From NCBI GenBank assembly GCA_016464825.1, contig JAEKNQ010000046.1:1-35428 (forward strand): a stretch of 35,428 nt of DNA, given 5' to 3'. Below are positions 1-7,237 of this stretch, piece after piece. The notes beneath the pieces were generated by a model that worked only from the letters and a program-made list of their open reading frames with translations, made no database searches and had not been told where the DNA came from. The position numbers were made by a program, and so were the translations under genes. The stretch comes from Candidatus Dormiibacter inghamiae. Lineage in GTDB: Bacteria > Chloroflexota > Dormibacteria > Dormibacterales > Dormibacteraceae. Each line of letters starts with the position of its first letter. Within the stretch, counting starts at the first letter, position 1.

Positions 1-1
1 C

Positions 2-181
2 AAGACCGAACTCATCCGCCGCCGCGGACCTTGGCGCTCGCTCGAACAGGTCGAGCTGGCTACCGCGGAGTGGGTCGACTGGTGGAACCAACGTCGGCTC
101 CACAGCGCCGCTGGCGACCGGCCGCCTGCTGAGTACGAAGAACTCTACTATCGTCAGCGCGACACAACCGACGTCGCATGA
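2..181 (+). CDS. IS3-family transposase OrfB, C-terminal fragment
   Basis: The last 59 codons of a DDE integrase/transposase (rve family) are visible, cut by the window edge. The sequence includes the typical C-terminal block ending in WVDWWNQRRLHSAAGDRPP, in which WxNxxRLH and the following PxxY/PAEYE are hallmarks of IS3-family OrfB. The DD part of the catalytic triad is outside the window. The gene ends with TGA at 179-181, about 40 bases before the inverted repeat, as expected for this family. It would catalyse cut-out and insertion of the element together with OrfA. The fragment itself is intact in frame to its stop. Confidence 0.88.
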   Translation, partial: KTELIRRRGPWRSLEQVELATAEWVDWWNQRRLHSAAGDRPPAEYEELYYRQRDTTDVA

Positions 182-193
182 ATCCAAGCCGCC

Positions 194-221
194 GAGTCTC
201 CACAAAACCCAGCGCGGTTCA
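194..221 (+). repeat. Right terminal inverted repeat of the left IS3-family element
   Basis: On the minus strand the end reads TGAACCGCGCTGGGTTTTGT followed by GGAGACTC. It matches 21 of 28 positions with the sequence at 35286-35313, which is the left end of the other IS. The two elements are therefore related but not identical. The exact outer base is an inference from the homology. Confidence 0.7.
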
Positions 222-224
222 ATT

Positions 225-950
225 CAACACAAGCGCCCGTTGGTTGCATCCGTGCAGTTCATACGAGCAAGCACCCCAGGGAGCCCCTCCATCCACTCGC
301 GCGCCCACGCGACTCTACCCGCCATGATCAGGCGCTTTACCGCAAGCCCCGAAGGTTCCAGTCCAGCCTCTCAAGCCACCTCGGCGAGTCTGGAAGACGT
401 AGGACAGGGTACCGACGATCGTTTCAGCCCCAAATGCCGAGGTACTCCCGGTCGTAAAGATTCCGATGGAGAGCACGGTCGCTCCCAGCACCTGAAGGCC
501 GTGGTAGTACTACTCTCCGGCCGCTGACGTCGTCATCGCCACCATGTTCAGGACGACGCTGCCAGCCCTGATGCCGGACCAACCGAATCCACGCGCCTCC
601 ATGACGCGGTTGCCGCCTCGTCATCGGCATCGAGTGCGTACACCTCCTGCCTGACGCCCGCGGTGCCGCTGGTAGTGACCACCTGACGAAGGCGGTTACT
701 CTCAACCACTGCGCGGATTCCAAGCGGGGGGATTGGCCTCCGATGTCGTCGAGGACATGGTTCTTGCGGGTGACGGGAACGGCGCGCACCTCGTCAAACG
801 TCCCCTCGGCCCGGCAGCCCCGCGAGATGCGCGCGGTAGAAGTCGCCGAGCCGCGCGCGCTCCACTACTCGGTTGAAGCGGTCGAGCTAGTATGCAGCGA
901 GGAGGGCCCCGTCGTGGAGTTCGGTCGGACACTCGAAGCCGCCGGAGTTC
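225..950 (-). pseudogene. Decayed phenylacetate-CoA ligase (PaaK)-like adenylate-forming enzyme, truncated by the IS
   Basis: No intact reading frame exists here, but pieces of one protein follow each other in order on the minus strand in shifting frames. First comes an N-terminal piece with LDRFNRVVERARLGDFYRAH (about 880-820). Next is a nucleotide-binding piece with VVTTSGTAGVRQEVYALD (about 700-630). Then GIRAGSVVLNMVAMTTSAAG and GLQVLGATVLSIGIF (about 575-470). Last is RLIMAGRVAWAREW with EGLPGVLARMNCTDATNG (about 335-240). This order and the TSGTxG motif fit the PaaK/AMP-binding family, which activates aryl or acyl acids to CoA thioesters. Frameshifts, in-frame stops and the loss of everything past the IS junction at about 222 show that it is dead. 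It lies directly downstream of the SDR gene and was probably the last gene of that block. The family is assigned by motif, not by alignment. Confidence 0.72.
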
Positions 951-962
951 GCGGCCTTGCTG

Positions 963-1748
963 CTATCTAACCCAGGTCTGGCCGCCATCGATCACGGCGA
1001 CCGTCCCGTTCATATGCGCCGCCCGCTGGGAGAGGAGGTAAACTACCATGTGTGCCACCTCGTCCGGTGCCCCCACCCGGTGGTCCGGGATCGAGGAGAG
1101 GATCAGCTCTTCGGCACCAGGCGGAGGGAGCCTGGTCCGCGTACTCGTGGCTCGGACTAGCCCTTGATATCGATGCGTGCTGACGGGTCCGGGGCTGACG
1201 GCATTGACGCCGATTTGTTCCGATCCATACTCCCTCGCGAGGTTGGCGATCAGGTTGCCCAGCGCAGCGTTGATCGCACCTGACGTATAGAAGGAGGGCA
1301 GGGGCGCGTGTGCCGCGTTCCCGGTGATGAACACGGCACGCCCGCCACCGCGCGCGCGAAACTCTGGAAGAACCGCTCGAAAGGCGCGCGCGGTCGCGAG
1401 AAACTTCATCTCGAAAGCCTGATTCCACAGCTGGTCGTCAAGGTCGCCGAACTCTCCCAATGGTGTCGAACCGACGCACGCGACCAAGCCGTCGACGCCG
1501 CCATAGGTCCGTCGCGCCGCGGTTACGAGTCGCGCCAGCCCCTCTTCGGCGACCAGGTCGCCGGCTTGTGTGATCACGTTCCCCCCCAACGAACGCGCCT
1601 CAGCAGCGAACTCGTCCAGCGTCTCTTCGGTGCGCGCACCGATCGCAAGGCGGCAGCCTTCTAAGGCCAGGAGCCGGGCGGTGGCGCGACCGATTCCAGA
1701 ACTGGCGCCGCTGACCACGACGACCTTTCCGTCGAGTAATAAGTCCAT
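963..1748 (-). CDS. SDR-fold protein with incomplete catalytic site
   Basis: A 261-residue classical-size short-chain dehydrogenase/reductase fold. The Rossmann cofactor motif SGASSGIG is at residues 13-20, a cofactor-side Asp in GDL is near 64, and the C-terminal PGPVSTHRYQG and GTVAVIDGG segments are typical. The catalytic centre is odd: Tyr154 is present, but the residue four places on is Ala158 instead of Lys, the Ser position is occupied by Ile141/Thr142, and the usual Asn (NL.G) is replaced near Lys115. It may therefore be a non-classical SDR or a non-redox protein. I chose ATG at 1748 because the fold starts there and GAGAAAGG precedes it. The reading frame does extend upstream, but without homology. 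The ATG shares one base with the stop of the upstream amidohydrolase, so the two are translationally coupled. Substrate unknown. Confidence 0.88.
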   Translation of the reverse strand: MDLLLDGKVVVVSGASSGIGRATARLLALEGCRLAIGARTEETLDEFAAEARSLGGNVITQAGDLVAEEGLARLVTAARRTYGGVDGLVACVGSTPLGEFGDLDDQLWNQAFEMKFLATARAFRAVLPEFRARGGGRAVFITGNAAHAPLPSFYTSGAINAALGNLIANLAREYGSEQIGVNAVSPGPVSTHRYQGLVRATSTRTRLPPPGAEELILSSIPDHRVGAPDEVAHMVVYLLSQRAAHMNGTVAVIDGGQTWVR

Positions 1749-2407
1749 CACGCCTTTCTCCAGATTTGTTCCAGCTCGGCCGCGGTGCAGACCGTGCCGT
1801 AGCGGTGACGTGCCGAGGCGAGAGCGGCCTCGTGGAGGCTCATATCCCACGAGGCGCACGCATCCGCCGGAACAACGACGTAGTAGTCGTGGCTGAACGC
1901 CTCCCTGGCGGTCGACTCAACGCAGACATTGGTCGAGACGCCGCAGCAGACGGTCGTCAAGATGCCTGCGCTGCGCAGGACCATGTCGAGGTTCGTGCCG
2001 GCAAACGCGCTGTAGCGATGCTTCTTGACCACCACATCGCTTGCGGCCGGCGCGAGCTCGTTGATGATCTGCTGTCCCCAAGTCTGGTCCACGCAGATGT
2101 CCTCCACCGAGTAAGTTGCCCGGGAACGAGCATCAAGCCATGACCCGGAATCGCTGGCGTGGCCGGGTAGCGTCGTGTGCTGGCCGTAGACGGCAAGCAC
2201 TCCCGCAGCGCGTGCGGCCTCGACGAGTCTTTGTATCTGCGGGATGACGGCAACGGCATGCGCGATGGGACGCTGCGCTCGTCCCGCGGTCTTCCCCTCC
2301 GGATGGATGAAATCGTTGCACATGTCGATGATGAGCAGCGCCGTGATCTCTGGCCGGACCTTATCCCTCAGCGTGCGAAGGATGCGAGGACGTTTCTGCG
2401 ACCTCAT
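1748..2407 (-). CDS. Isochorismatase-family cysteine hydrolase, RutB-like amidohydrolase
   Basis: A 219-residue alpha/beta hydrolase of the isochorismatase-like superfamily. The Cys-Asp-Lys triad is visible: Asp28 in LLIIDMCNDF, Lys129 in VVKKHRYSAF, and Cys162 in GVSTNVCVESTAREAF, with the preceding Val-Ser typical of the cis-peptide. KHRYSAFxGTxLD and GVxTNVCVESTxR resemble ureidoacrylate amidohydrolase RutB and N-carbamoylsarcosine amidase, enzymes that release ammonia and CO2 from N-carbamoyl or amide groups. In this cytoplasmic setting it probably hydrolyses a carbamoyl or amide intermediate, which would fit the hydantoinase-type genes at 18876-22666. It overlaps the upstream MmgE/PrpD gene by four bases (ATGA). 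A nicotinamidase-like activity is an alternative. The family is certain; the substrate is not. Confidence 0.88.
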   Translation of the reverse strand: MRSQKRPRILRTLRDKVRPEITALLIIDMCNDFIHPEGKTAGRAQRPIAHAVAVIPQIQRLVEAARAAGVLAVYGQHTTLPGHASDSGSWLDARSRATYSVEDICVDQTWGQQIINELAPAASDVVVKKHRYSAFAGTNLDMVLRSAGILTTVCCGVSTNVCVESTAREAFSHDYYVVVPADACASWDMSLHEAALASARHRYGTVCTAAELEQIWRKA

Positions 2408-3738
2408 GCGGATGTTGCCGCTGAGATCAGTTCTCGCGCGCTCGGCAGTCGGTCGACTCGCCAGGCGGCCTCGATGAAGGCCGCCGTGCGGCGGCCGAGC
2501 ACCGGTTCCGCAAGTCGCTCAGCTTTTGCCCGCAGCCCGGCTTCTGTCATCGGTTGCGCCGCACTTCCAGTTGCATGCTTAATATGGACCTCATGGACGT
2601 CACCGGTGGCGGTGCGAAGACGCATCCGTGCCTCGTCCTTCGCTATCGAAGCATCCGTGATGGCGCGCACCTTCCGCCGCAACGCGACAATATCCGGGGC
2701 GAGCGCGCGCGCGTCCGAGAACTGAGGCGGGCCGGCCGCGCCATCGACCAGGCCGACCGCTACGCTATGGTACACGCTGAACTTGCTCTGCAGTCCGGTC
2801 GAAGGCTCGATCTTCCCCATCACGTCGAGCACGACTGGGTTGACGGTGACGACTACCTCGGCGATATCTCCCACATCTTTCACCCGCCTGCGCAGAGTGA
2901 TCGCTGCGTCGATCGCGGGGTGGCTGACGATGCCGCACGCGTAGGGCTTGAAGGCATTCAGCTCAATCTCCCAAGTGCGCCCGAGATCGGCCAGCATGCG
3001 CGCATAGTCGGCGGCCGCCGAGACCAGCGCGCCGAGGCCACGACGGCCTTCGATCGCAGTTGGCGAGGAGGTGAAGCCCTCGGCCGCCAAGAGGGCCGCC
3101 TCCACCCCGTTTGCCGCAGCTTTGGCCGGCTGCAACGACTTAGTCATGTAGCCGAGCGACTCCTGAAGGCCGGCCGCCTGCGTCGCTGCCAACCCGAGGG
3201 CGTTGGCCATGGCCGTCTCATCCAATCGCAACAGCCGCCCGGCGGCGGCGGCGGCGCCGAGGGGACCGCTGATGCCTGTCACGTGCCAGCCACGGTCGAA
3301 ATGGCTGTCGCCCAGACCCATGCCGATCCGGAGGGCGATTTCTGTTCCAATCACTGTCGCAAGCAGAACATCTTCGCCCGTCCGGTCTAGCCAGTCCGCC
3401 ACGGCCAAGGCCGCAGGGACGACGACGGGTCCAGGATGGATCACAGTCGGAAGGTGAGTGTCGTCGAAGTCCTCGACGTGGACGCCGATACCGTTGACGA
3501 GAGCCGCCCATTGCGGTGCCAACCGATCTCCGCGGCCGAGCACCGCGGCGAGTGGCGGTGACCCAAGTTGGTGCAGCACCGTGAGCGCTGCTTCGACGGC
3601 AGCGTGCCGCGCAGCACCGACGGCTAGTGCAATGGCGTTGAGCATGGTACGCCGACCAGCCTCAAGGGCCAACTCTGGAACGCTGACGCGGTCCACGGCG
3701 AAACCCGCCAGGACTCTGGTGACTCCAGTCGTCGTCAT
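2404..3738 (-). CDS. MmgE/PrpD family protein (second of a tandem pair)
   Basis: A 444-residue protein of the MmgE/PrpD family, a cytoplasmic fold that includes 2-methylcitrate dehydratase, cis-aconitate decarboxylase and iminodisuccinate epimerase. The conserved acidic/His block is at residues 90-101 (DFDDTH then IHPG), the KPYACGIVSHPAIDAA segment lies near 270, and KFSVYHSVAVG near 320. Length is normal for the family. It overlaps both neighbours by four bases and is a diverged paralogue of the gene directly upstream, with the same block order. The two may form a hetero-oligomer or act on successive intermediates. Members act on tricarboxylate-like or amino-dicarboxylate-like acids, but the reaction here cannot be deduced. 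Confidence 0.9.
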   Translation of the reverse strand: MTTTGVTRVLAGFAVDRVSVPELALEAGRRTMLNAIALAVGAARHAAVEAALTVLHQLGSPPLAAVLGRGDRLAPQWAALVNGIGVHVEDFDDTHLPTVIHPGPVVVPAALAVADWLDRTGEDVLLATVIGTEIALRIGMGLGDSHFDRGWHVTGISGPLGAAAAAGRLLRLDETAMANALGLAATQAAGLQESLGYMTKSLQPAKAAANGVEAALLAAEGFTSSPTAIEGRRGLGALVSAAADYARMLADLGRTWEIELNAFKPYACGIVSHPAIDAAITLRRRVKDVGDIAEVVVTVNPVVLDVMGKIEPSTGLQSKFSVYHSVAVGLVDGAAGPPQFSDARALAPDIVALRRKVRAITDASIAKDEARMRLRTATGDVHEVHIKHATGSAAQPMTEAGLRAKAERLAEPVLGRRTAAFIEAAWRVDRLPSARELISAATSA

Positions 3739-5090
3739 CGCCCGACTCCCCCTCCAGACGGGACGATCGCCGCTACCAGACGCTCCAGCGAGTGCGCCCG
3801 CTCCAGGCCCCCCACAGCACTGATGACCGATTGGGCTGCTCCGGGCATCATTGGCTCGATCAAGTCACGTACCTTGGCCTCCAGCTCTCCATCCGTGAGC
3901 GGGTGCGCGAGGCTGCCACGGGCATGATCAACATGCTCACGGAGCCATCTGCCGTCGGCGAGCCGGATCTGAATGCCGGCCTCGTCCCGACCCAGCATGG
4001 GTGTGGGTTCAAAACGCACGAGTGACCGCAGCCGGTCTAAATCGGAACTGCGCACCCGCGTGTTCTCATACTGTGCGAGGCTGACCCGGCCGTCGGCCAG
4101 TCCGGCCGCGACGCCATGAGCGGCGGAGAACCTGGCCGCCAGCCCATCAGTCGGCTGCAGCAGGCCCATTAGCTCGGGAACCAACGGATGGCATTCGTAG
4201 ATGACCTCGCGGATGGTGGCAACGTCCTCAATCCGCCGATGGAGCGCGATGGCGGCATCGATGCCCGGGTGATTGACGATGCCACATGGATAGGGCTTGT
4301 AGGTGTTGGAAAGGAGTTCCCACCGGTCTCCAAAGCCGTCAGTAAGCAGCTCGGACCGCTGCCGCGGGGCCAGGACCCCCAGAAAACCACGCGGCGCTTC
4401 AAAGACCTCTGGCGAACCACTGAAGCCACTTTCCGCGAGAAGAGCGGCGAGTACGCCATTCGCGGCGGCCTTGCCAGGGTGAAAGGCCTTGGTGTGGGTC
4501 CCAAAACCCTCACGATGGCCGAGCGTCTGGCTGGCCGCGATCCCCAGTGCCGATGCGATGCTCTCAAAATCGAGTCCCAGAATCAGCCCCCCAGAGACCA
4601 CAGCTCCGATGACACCGCATGTACCGGTTATGTGCCAGCCTTGGTCGTAGTGGGACGGCGAGATCGCCATTCCCACCCGAAGCTGGACTTCGCACCCTAG
4701 CGCGAACGCGGTCAGAAACTTCGAGCCAGTCGTGCCACGCCAGGCGCCCAGCGCAAGCGAAGCGCCGAGCGTCGCGGCGCCCGGATGGATGACGCTGGCA
4801 AGGTGGGTGTCGTCGAAATCGTCAAGGTGTGCCGCGAGGCCGGTGAGCAGAGCGGCGAAGTATGCGTCGAATCGTTCCGGCTGCGCAGCAACCGGCGATG
4901 CCGGTCGCCCACCATGAATGCGAGCGACGGCGACAACGCTCCGGAACGCCCCGTACCTCGTGCCAGCCACCGCCACGCCCAGTGCGTTAAGCAGTGTCCG
5001 TTGAGCCTCTCTCTTCACCGCGGGCAGCAGGGGGTGAGCGGCAACATCTGTGATGTGGCGCACCAGTTGACGCGTGAGCCCGCTACTCAT
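3735..5090 (-). CDS. MmgE/PrpD family protein (first of a tandem pair)
   Basis: A 451-residue MmgE/PrpD protein with DDFDDTH at residues 90-96, IHPG at 101-104, the HYDQGWHITGTCG segment near 150, KPYPCGIVNHPGIDAA near 275 and a C-terminal lid rich in charged residues. It heads the four-gene block PrpD-PrpD-amidohydrolase-SDR, all joined by 1-4 base overlaps. No good Shine-Dalgarno precedes the ATG at 5090; the upstream bases (GGATAGCACCCGCAT) are part of the decayed CoA-transferase on the other strand. How this block is transcribed is therefore unclear: read-through from 5560, or a promoter inside the remnant. The reaction is unknown beyond the family. Confidence 0.9.
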   Translation of the reverse strand: MSSGLTRQLVRHITDVAAHPLLPAVKREAQRTLLNALGVAVAGTRYGAFRSVVAVARIHGGRPASPVAAQPERFDAYFAALLTGLAAHLDDFDDTHLASVIHPGAATLGASLALGAWRGTTGSKFLTAFALGCEVQLRVGMAISPSHYDQGWHITGTCGVIGAVVSGGLILGLDFESIASALGIAASQTLGHREGFGTHTKAFHPGKAAANGVLAALLAESGFSGSPEVFEAPRGFLGVLAPRQRSELLTDGFGDRWELLSNTYKPYPCGIVNHPGIDAAIALHRRIEDVATIREVIYECHPLVPELMGLLQPTDGLAARFSAAHGVAAGLADGRVSLAQYENTRVRSSDLDRLRSLVRFEPTPMLGRDEAGIQIRLADGRWLREHVDHARGSLAHPLTDGELEAKVRDLIEPMMPGAAQSVISAVGGLERAHSLERLVAAIVPSGGGVGR

Positions 5091-5104
5091 ATGCGGGTGC
5101 TATC

Positions 5105-5575
5105 CAGTCGACGCCGAGCACACTGCAGCGTGTCGTCATTGTCGACTTGGCCCGAAACGTCGCGGATCTTTACTGCAGCGTGATTCTCGGCGACCTGGCT
5201 GCGGAGGTCATTAAGGTCCATTGCCCGAGTGCCGGCGATGACCCGCGCGACTGAATGCCCTCCACCTAGTCTCGGTTCAGCACCACATTCCTGGGCCTCA
5301 ACCATAGTAACTAGAGCGTTGCAGTCGATCTGGGCCAGCGATCCTCGGGACTCGTGCTGAATCCGCAGCTCGCGGCGCTTGGCTCCTGTCGCCCTTTCCC
5401 GCGCCCCACTATTCCCGACCTCGCGATGATCGATCAACTCTGGGTGCTCGATGGCCTCCGAACAGCCCGCCACTATGCTCCTAAAGTCCATGGCACGGAT
5501 ACTGATGTCGTGCTGCAGGGCGGACATTATGCGGGAGCAGAACTGAAGGAAATGCGTATTCACGGCGCGATTGGC
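5105..5575 (+). pseudogene. Remnant of a CaiB/BaiF (family III) CoA-transferase
   Basis: Plus-strand sequence that no intact gene explains. One frame reads RVVIVDLARNVADLYCSVIL then GDLAAEVIKVHCPSAGDDPR (from about 5129), followed after stops by STTFLGLNHSN and SVAVDLGQ. These match the standard N-terminal third of CaiB/BaiF CoA-transferases (DL..v.agP.c...LgdlGAEVIKVE...GDd, then N.nKrSvalDL). In the same frame, about 5490-5572 reads VHGTDTDVVLQGGHYAGAEL then KEMRIHGAIG, like the usual C-terminus (G.hTdevL.elG...e...l...gai). Some 250 central residues including the catalytic Asp are missing, and at least three stops interrupt it. It is the only catabolic-type sequence on the plus strand and it separates two minus-strand blocks. 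Its end overlaps the 3' end of the LLM oxidoreductase gene. Confidence 0.72.
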
Positions 5576-6513
5576 TCCGCTGATCGCCGGTGGAGATGCG
5601 GGAGCACCTCGCGAGCAAACCGAGCGAGGACTGCGCGCTCGTCGCCCGGGTCGCTGACCGGCTGCATGACAAGCGTGTTGAGCCCGGCTTGGCGCCACCG
5701 GTCGATCTGCGCTAGGACAACTTCTGCCGGGCCGCAGAGAGCGTAGCGGCGGGCTTGGTCTTCGGTAAATCCGGTCTCGAATCGATCGGTCAGGAATGCG
5801 GCTGCCTTCGCGGCGGCCCGGTCCTCGCGATCGTCGAGCGACAGTTCGAGCCGCACGCCCAGACCATAGCTGTCCGGTAGCGTGCGCCCTTCCTGGGCTG
5901 CCATCACTTGAAGCCGGCCCACCCGCTGAGCGAAAGAGTCGGGTGATACCAAGTAGGGTAGGTAGCCGTCGCCCCGGTTCGCCGCCCGACGCATCGCAGC
6001 CTCCGACCGCCCCGCCACCCACAGGGGAGGCCCACCGGGCTGCGTAGGGGGCGGGAGCATCAGCGCGTCGTCAAACTGCCAGAACCGACCACGGTGGCTG
6101 GAGCGGCTCCCTTTCCACAGATCCCGCATCACCTCCATCGCCTCATCTGCGCGCGCGCCGCGAGTGCGCAGGTCAACTCCGCAGGCTTCGAACTCGTGCG
6201 GATTCTCGCCACCCACCCCGATCCCTACCGTGAGACGCCCTCCGGACAGTGCGTCGAGTGTGGACAGGGATTTGGCCAGTACCACCGGATGGTGAAGCGG
6301 GAGCAGAATCACCGCTGCCCCAAGGCCGATGCGCCGGGTGACGGCGGCCGCCGCCGACAGCACCGGCACGACGTCCTGGATGGGCCGGTGGAACGTGATG
6401 TGCTCAGCTGTCCAGAATCGGTCGTAGCCGAGTTCCTCTACAGCCCTGACTGTCTCGAGCCCAAAGAAGTAGCCACTGCACGTGATACCGACCTCGAGCC
6501 GGTCAGGAGTCAT
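5560..6513 (-). CDS. LLM-class flavin-dependent oxidoreductase (F420-type)
   Basis: A 317-residue luciferase-like TIM-barrel oxidoreductase. Recognisable blocks are GYDRFWTAEHI near 29-39, IGLGAAVILLPLHHPVVLAK near 62-81, LSGGRLTVGIGVGGE near 88-102, a PPPTQPGGPPLWVAG segment near 155-170, and the amphipathic C-terminal helices. The pattern resembles the F420-dependent LLM proteins frequent in actinobacteria, which transfer hydride to or from small organic substrates or do monooxygenation with reduced flavin. The choice between F420 and FMN cannot be made from sequence here. It is the last gene of the long operon, starts inside the end of livF (11-base overlap) and runs convergently into the CoA-transferase remnant. 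It may catalyse an oxidative step on the imported substrate. Confidence 0.88.
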   Translation of the reverse strand: MTPDRLEVGITCSGYFFGLETVRAVEELGYDRFWTAEHITFHRPIQDVVPVLSAAAAVTRRIGLGAAVILLPLHHPVVLAKSLSTLDALSGGRLTVGIGVGGENPHEFEACGVDLRTRGARADEAMEVMRDLWKGSRSSHRGRFWQFDDALMLPPPTQPGGPPLWVAGRSEAAMRRAANRGDGYLPYLVSPDSFAQRVGRLQVMAAQEGRTLPDSYGLGVRLELSLDDREDRAAAKAAAFLTDRFETGFTEDQARRYALCGPAEVVLAQIDRWRQAGLNTLVMQPVSDPGDERAVLARFAREVLPHLHRRSAEPIAP

Positions 6514-7237
6514 TTGGGTCCAGGCCGAAGTACGCCGATTCCAGCGCTTCCGAATGGATCAGCTCGGCGGCGCCACCGGACGCTTGGACCTCACCGCGGT
6601 TCAGGATGTAGGCGCGATCGCACAGTTCCAGCGCCTCTCGGGCCGACTGCTCGACGAGCAGCAGAGCGAAGTCACCTGACTGCTTGAGACGAGTCAGCGC
6701 GTCGACCACAGCCTCAACGGCGATCGGTGCGAGGCCAATCGACGGCTCGTCGACGAGGAGCAACCTCGGCCTCCCCATCAGCGCGCGACCGATCGATAGC
6801 ATCTGCTGCTCGCCGCCGCTGAGCACAGCGGCGGGCAGCTCGAGGCGCTCTCGAAGAAGGGGAAAGATCTCAAGGACGTAGTCGAGCCGCCGATTGCTCT
6901 CGTCCCCTCGTCGCTGCCTTCCCAACGACCACGATCCCAGCAGGAGGTTCTCCCGGACGGTGAGGGAGGGCCAGACATGACGTCCTTCGGGCACGTGGCC
7001 GATTCCAAGCGGCGCCCGCTCATGCGCCGGTCTCCCGAGCAGGCTCTGGCCGTTCCAATGGATTGCACCGCCATGGATTGCGCAGCCACCGAGGATCGCC
7101 CGCAGGACTGTGCTCTTGCCTGCGCCGTTCGGCCCGAGCATCGCTACGAACTCGTGCTCGTCGACCGTTAGGTCGATGCCATGCAACACCGTCATGGGGC
7201 CGTACCCGGCCCGCAATGACTTAAGCTCGAGCAGCAC
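6503..7237 (-). CDS. livF: Branched-chain amino-acid-type ABC transporter ATPase LivF
   Basis: A 244-residue ABC ATPase. Walker A GPNGAGKST is at residues 35-43, the signature LSGGEQQM near 141, Walker B/D-loop LLLVDEPSIGLAP near 162, and the LLLVEQSAREALELCDRAYI segment is typical of LivF. It energises, with the LivG domain of the adjacent fusion protein, import by the LivH/LivM permease at the inner face of the membrane. The start is a GTG at 7237, 17 bases inside the end of the upstream fusion gene. Liv-type systems carry branched amino acids but in catabolic islands also aromatic acids, amides and urea, so the operon context, not the ATPase, defines the cargo. Confidence 0.95.
   Translation of the reverse strand: MLLELKSLRAGYGPMTVLHGIDLTVDEHEFVAMLGPNGAGKSTVLRAILGGCAIHGGAIHWNGQSLLGRPAHERAPLGIGHVPEGRHVWPSLTVRENLLLGSWSLGRQRRGDESNRRLDYVLEIFPLLRERLELPAAVLSGGEQQMLSIGRALMGRPRLLLVDEPSIGLAPIAVEAVVDALTRLKQSGDFALLLVEQSAREALELCDRAYILNRGEVQASGGAAELIHSEALESAYFGLDPNDS

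Larger units (their letters stand above)
1..221 (+). mobile_element. IS3-family insertion sequence, right-hand end (partial)
   Basis: The window opens inside an IS3-family element. The end of its integrase gene (to 181) is followed by a terminal inverted repeat that I place at about 194-221, finishing in CGGTTCA. Read inward from the end, it begins TGAACCGCGCTGGGTTTTGT, which resembles IS3-family ends common in actinobacteria. The rest of the element lies outside the window. Immediately beyond 221 begins the remnant of a phenylacetate-CoA-ligase-like gene, so this copy appears to sit inside that gene. Confidence 0.8.

Noticed and set aside
2554..3390. 278-codon plus-strand open frame
   Set aside because: It is antisense to a complete MmgE/PrpD gene with all family motifs; long antisense frames are expected in GC-rich DNA.
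5087..6022. Long 311-codon minus-strand open frame overlapping the LLM oxidoreductase
   Set aside because: It lies in another frame of a clearly recognisable LLM-class gene, is Arg/Ser-rich without any domain, and its remaining part covers the CoA-transferase remnant.
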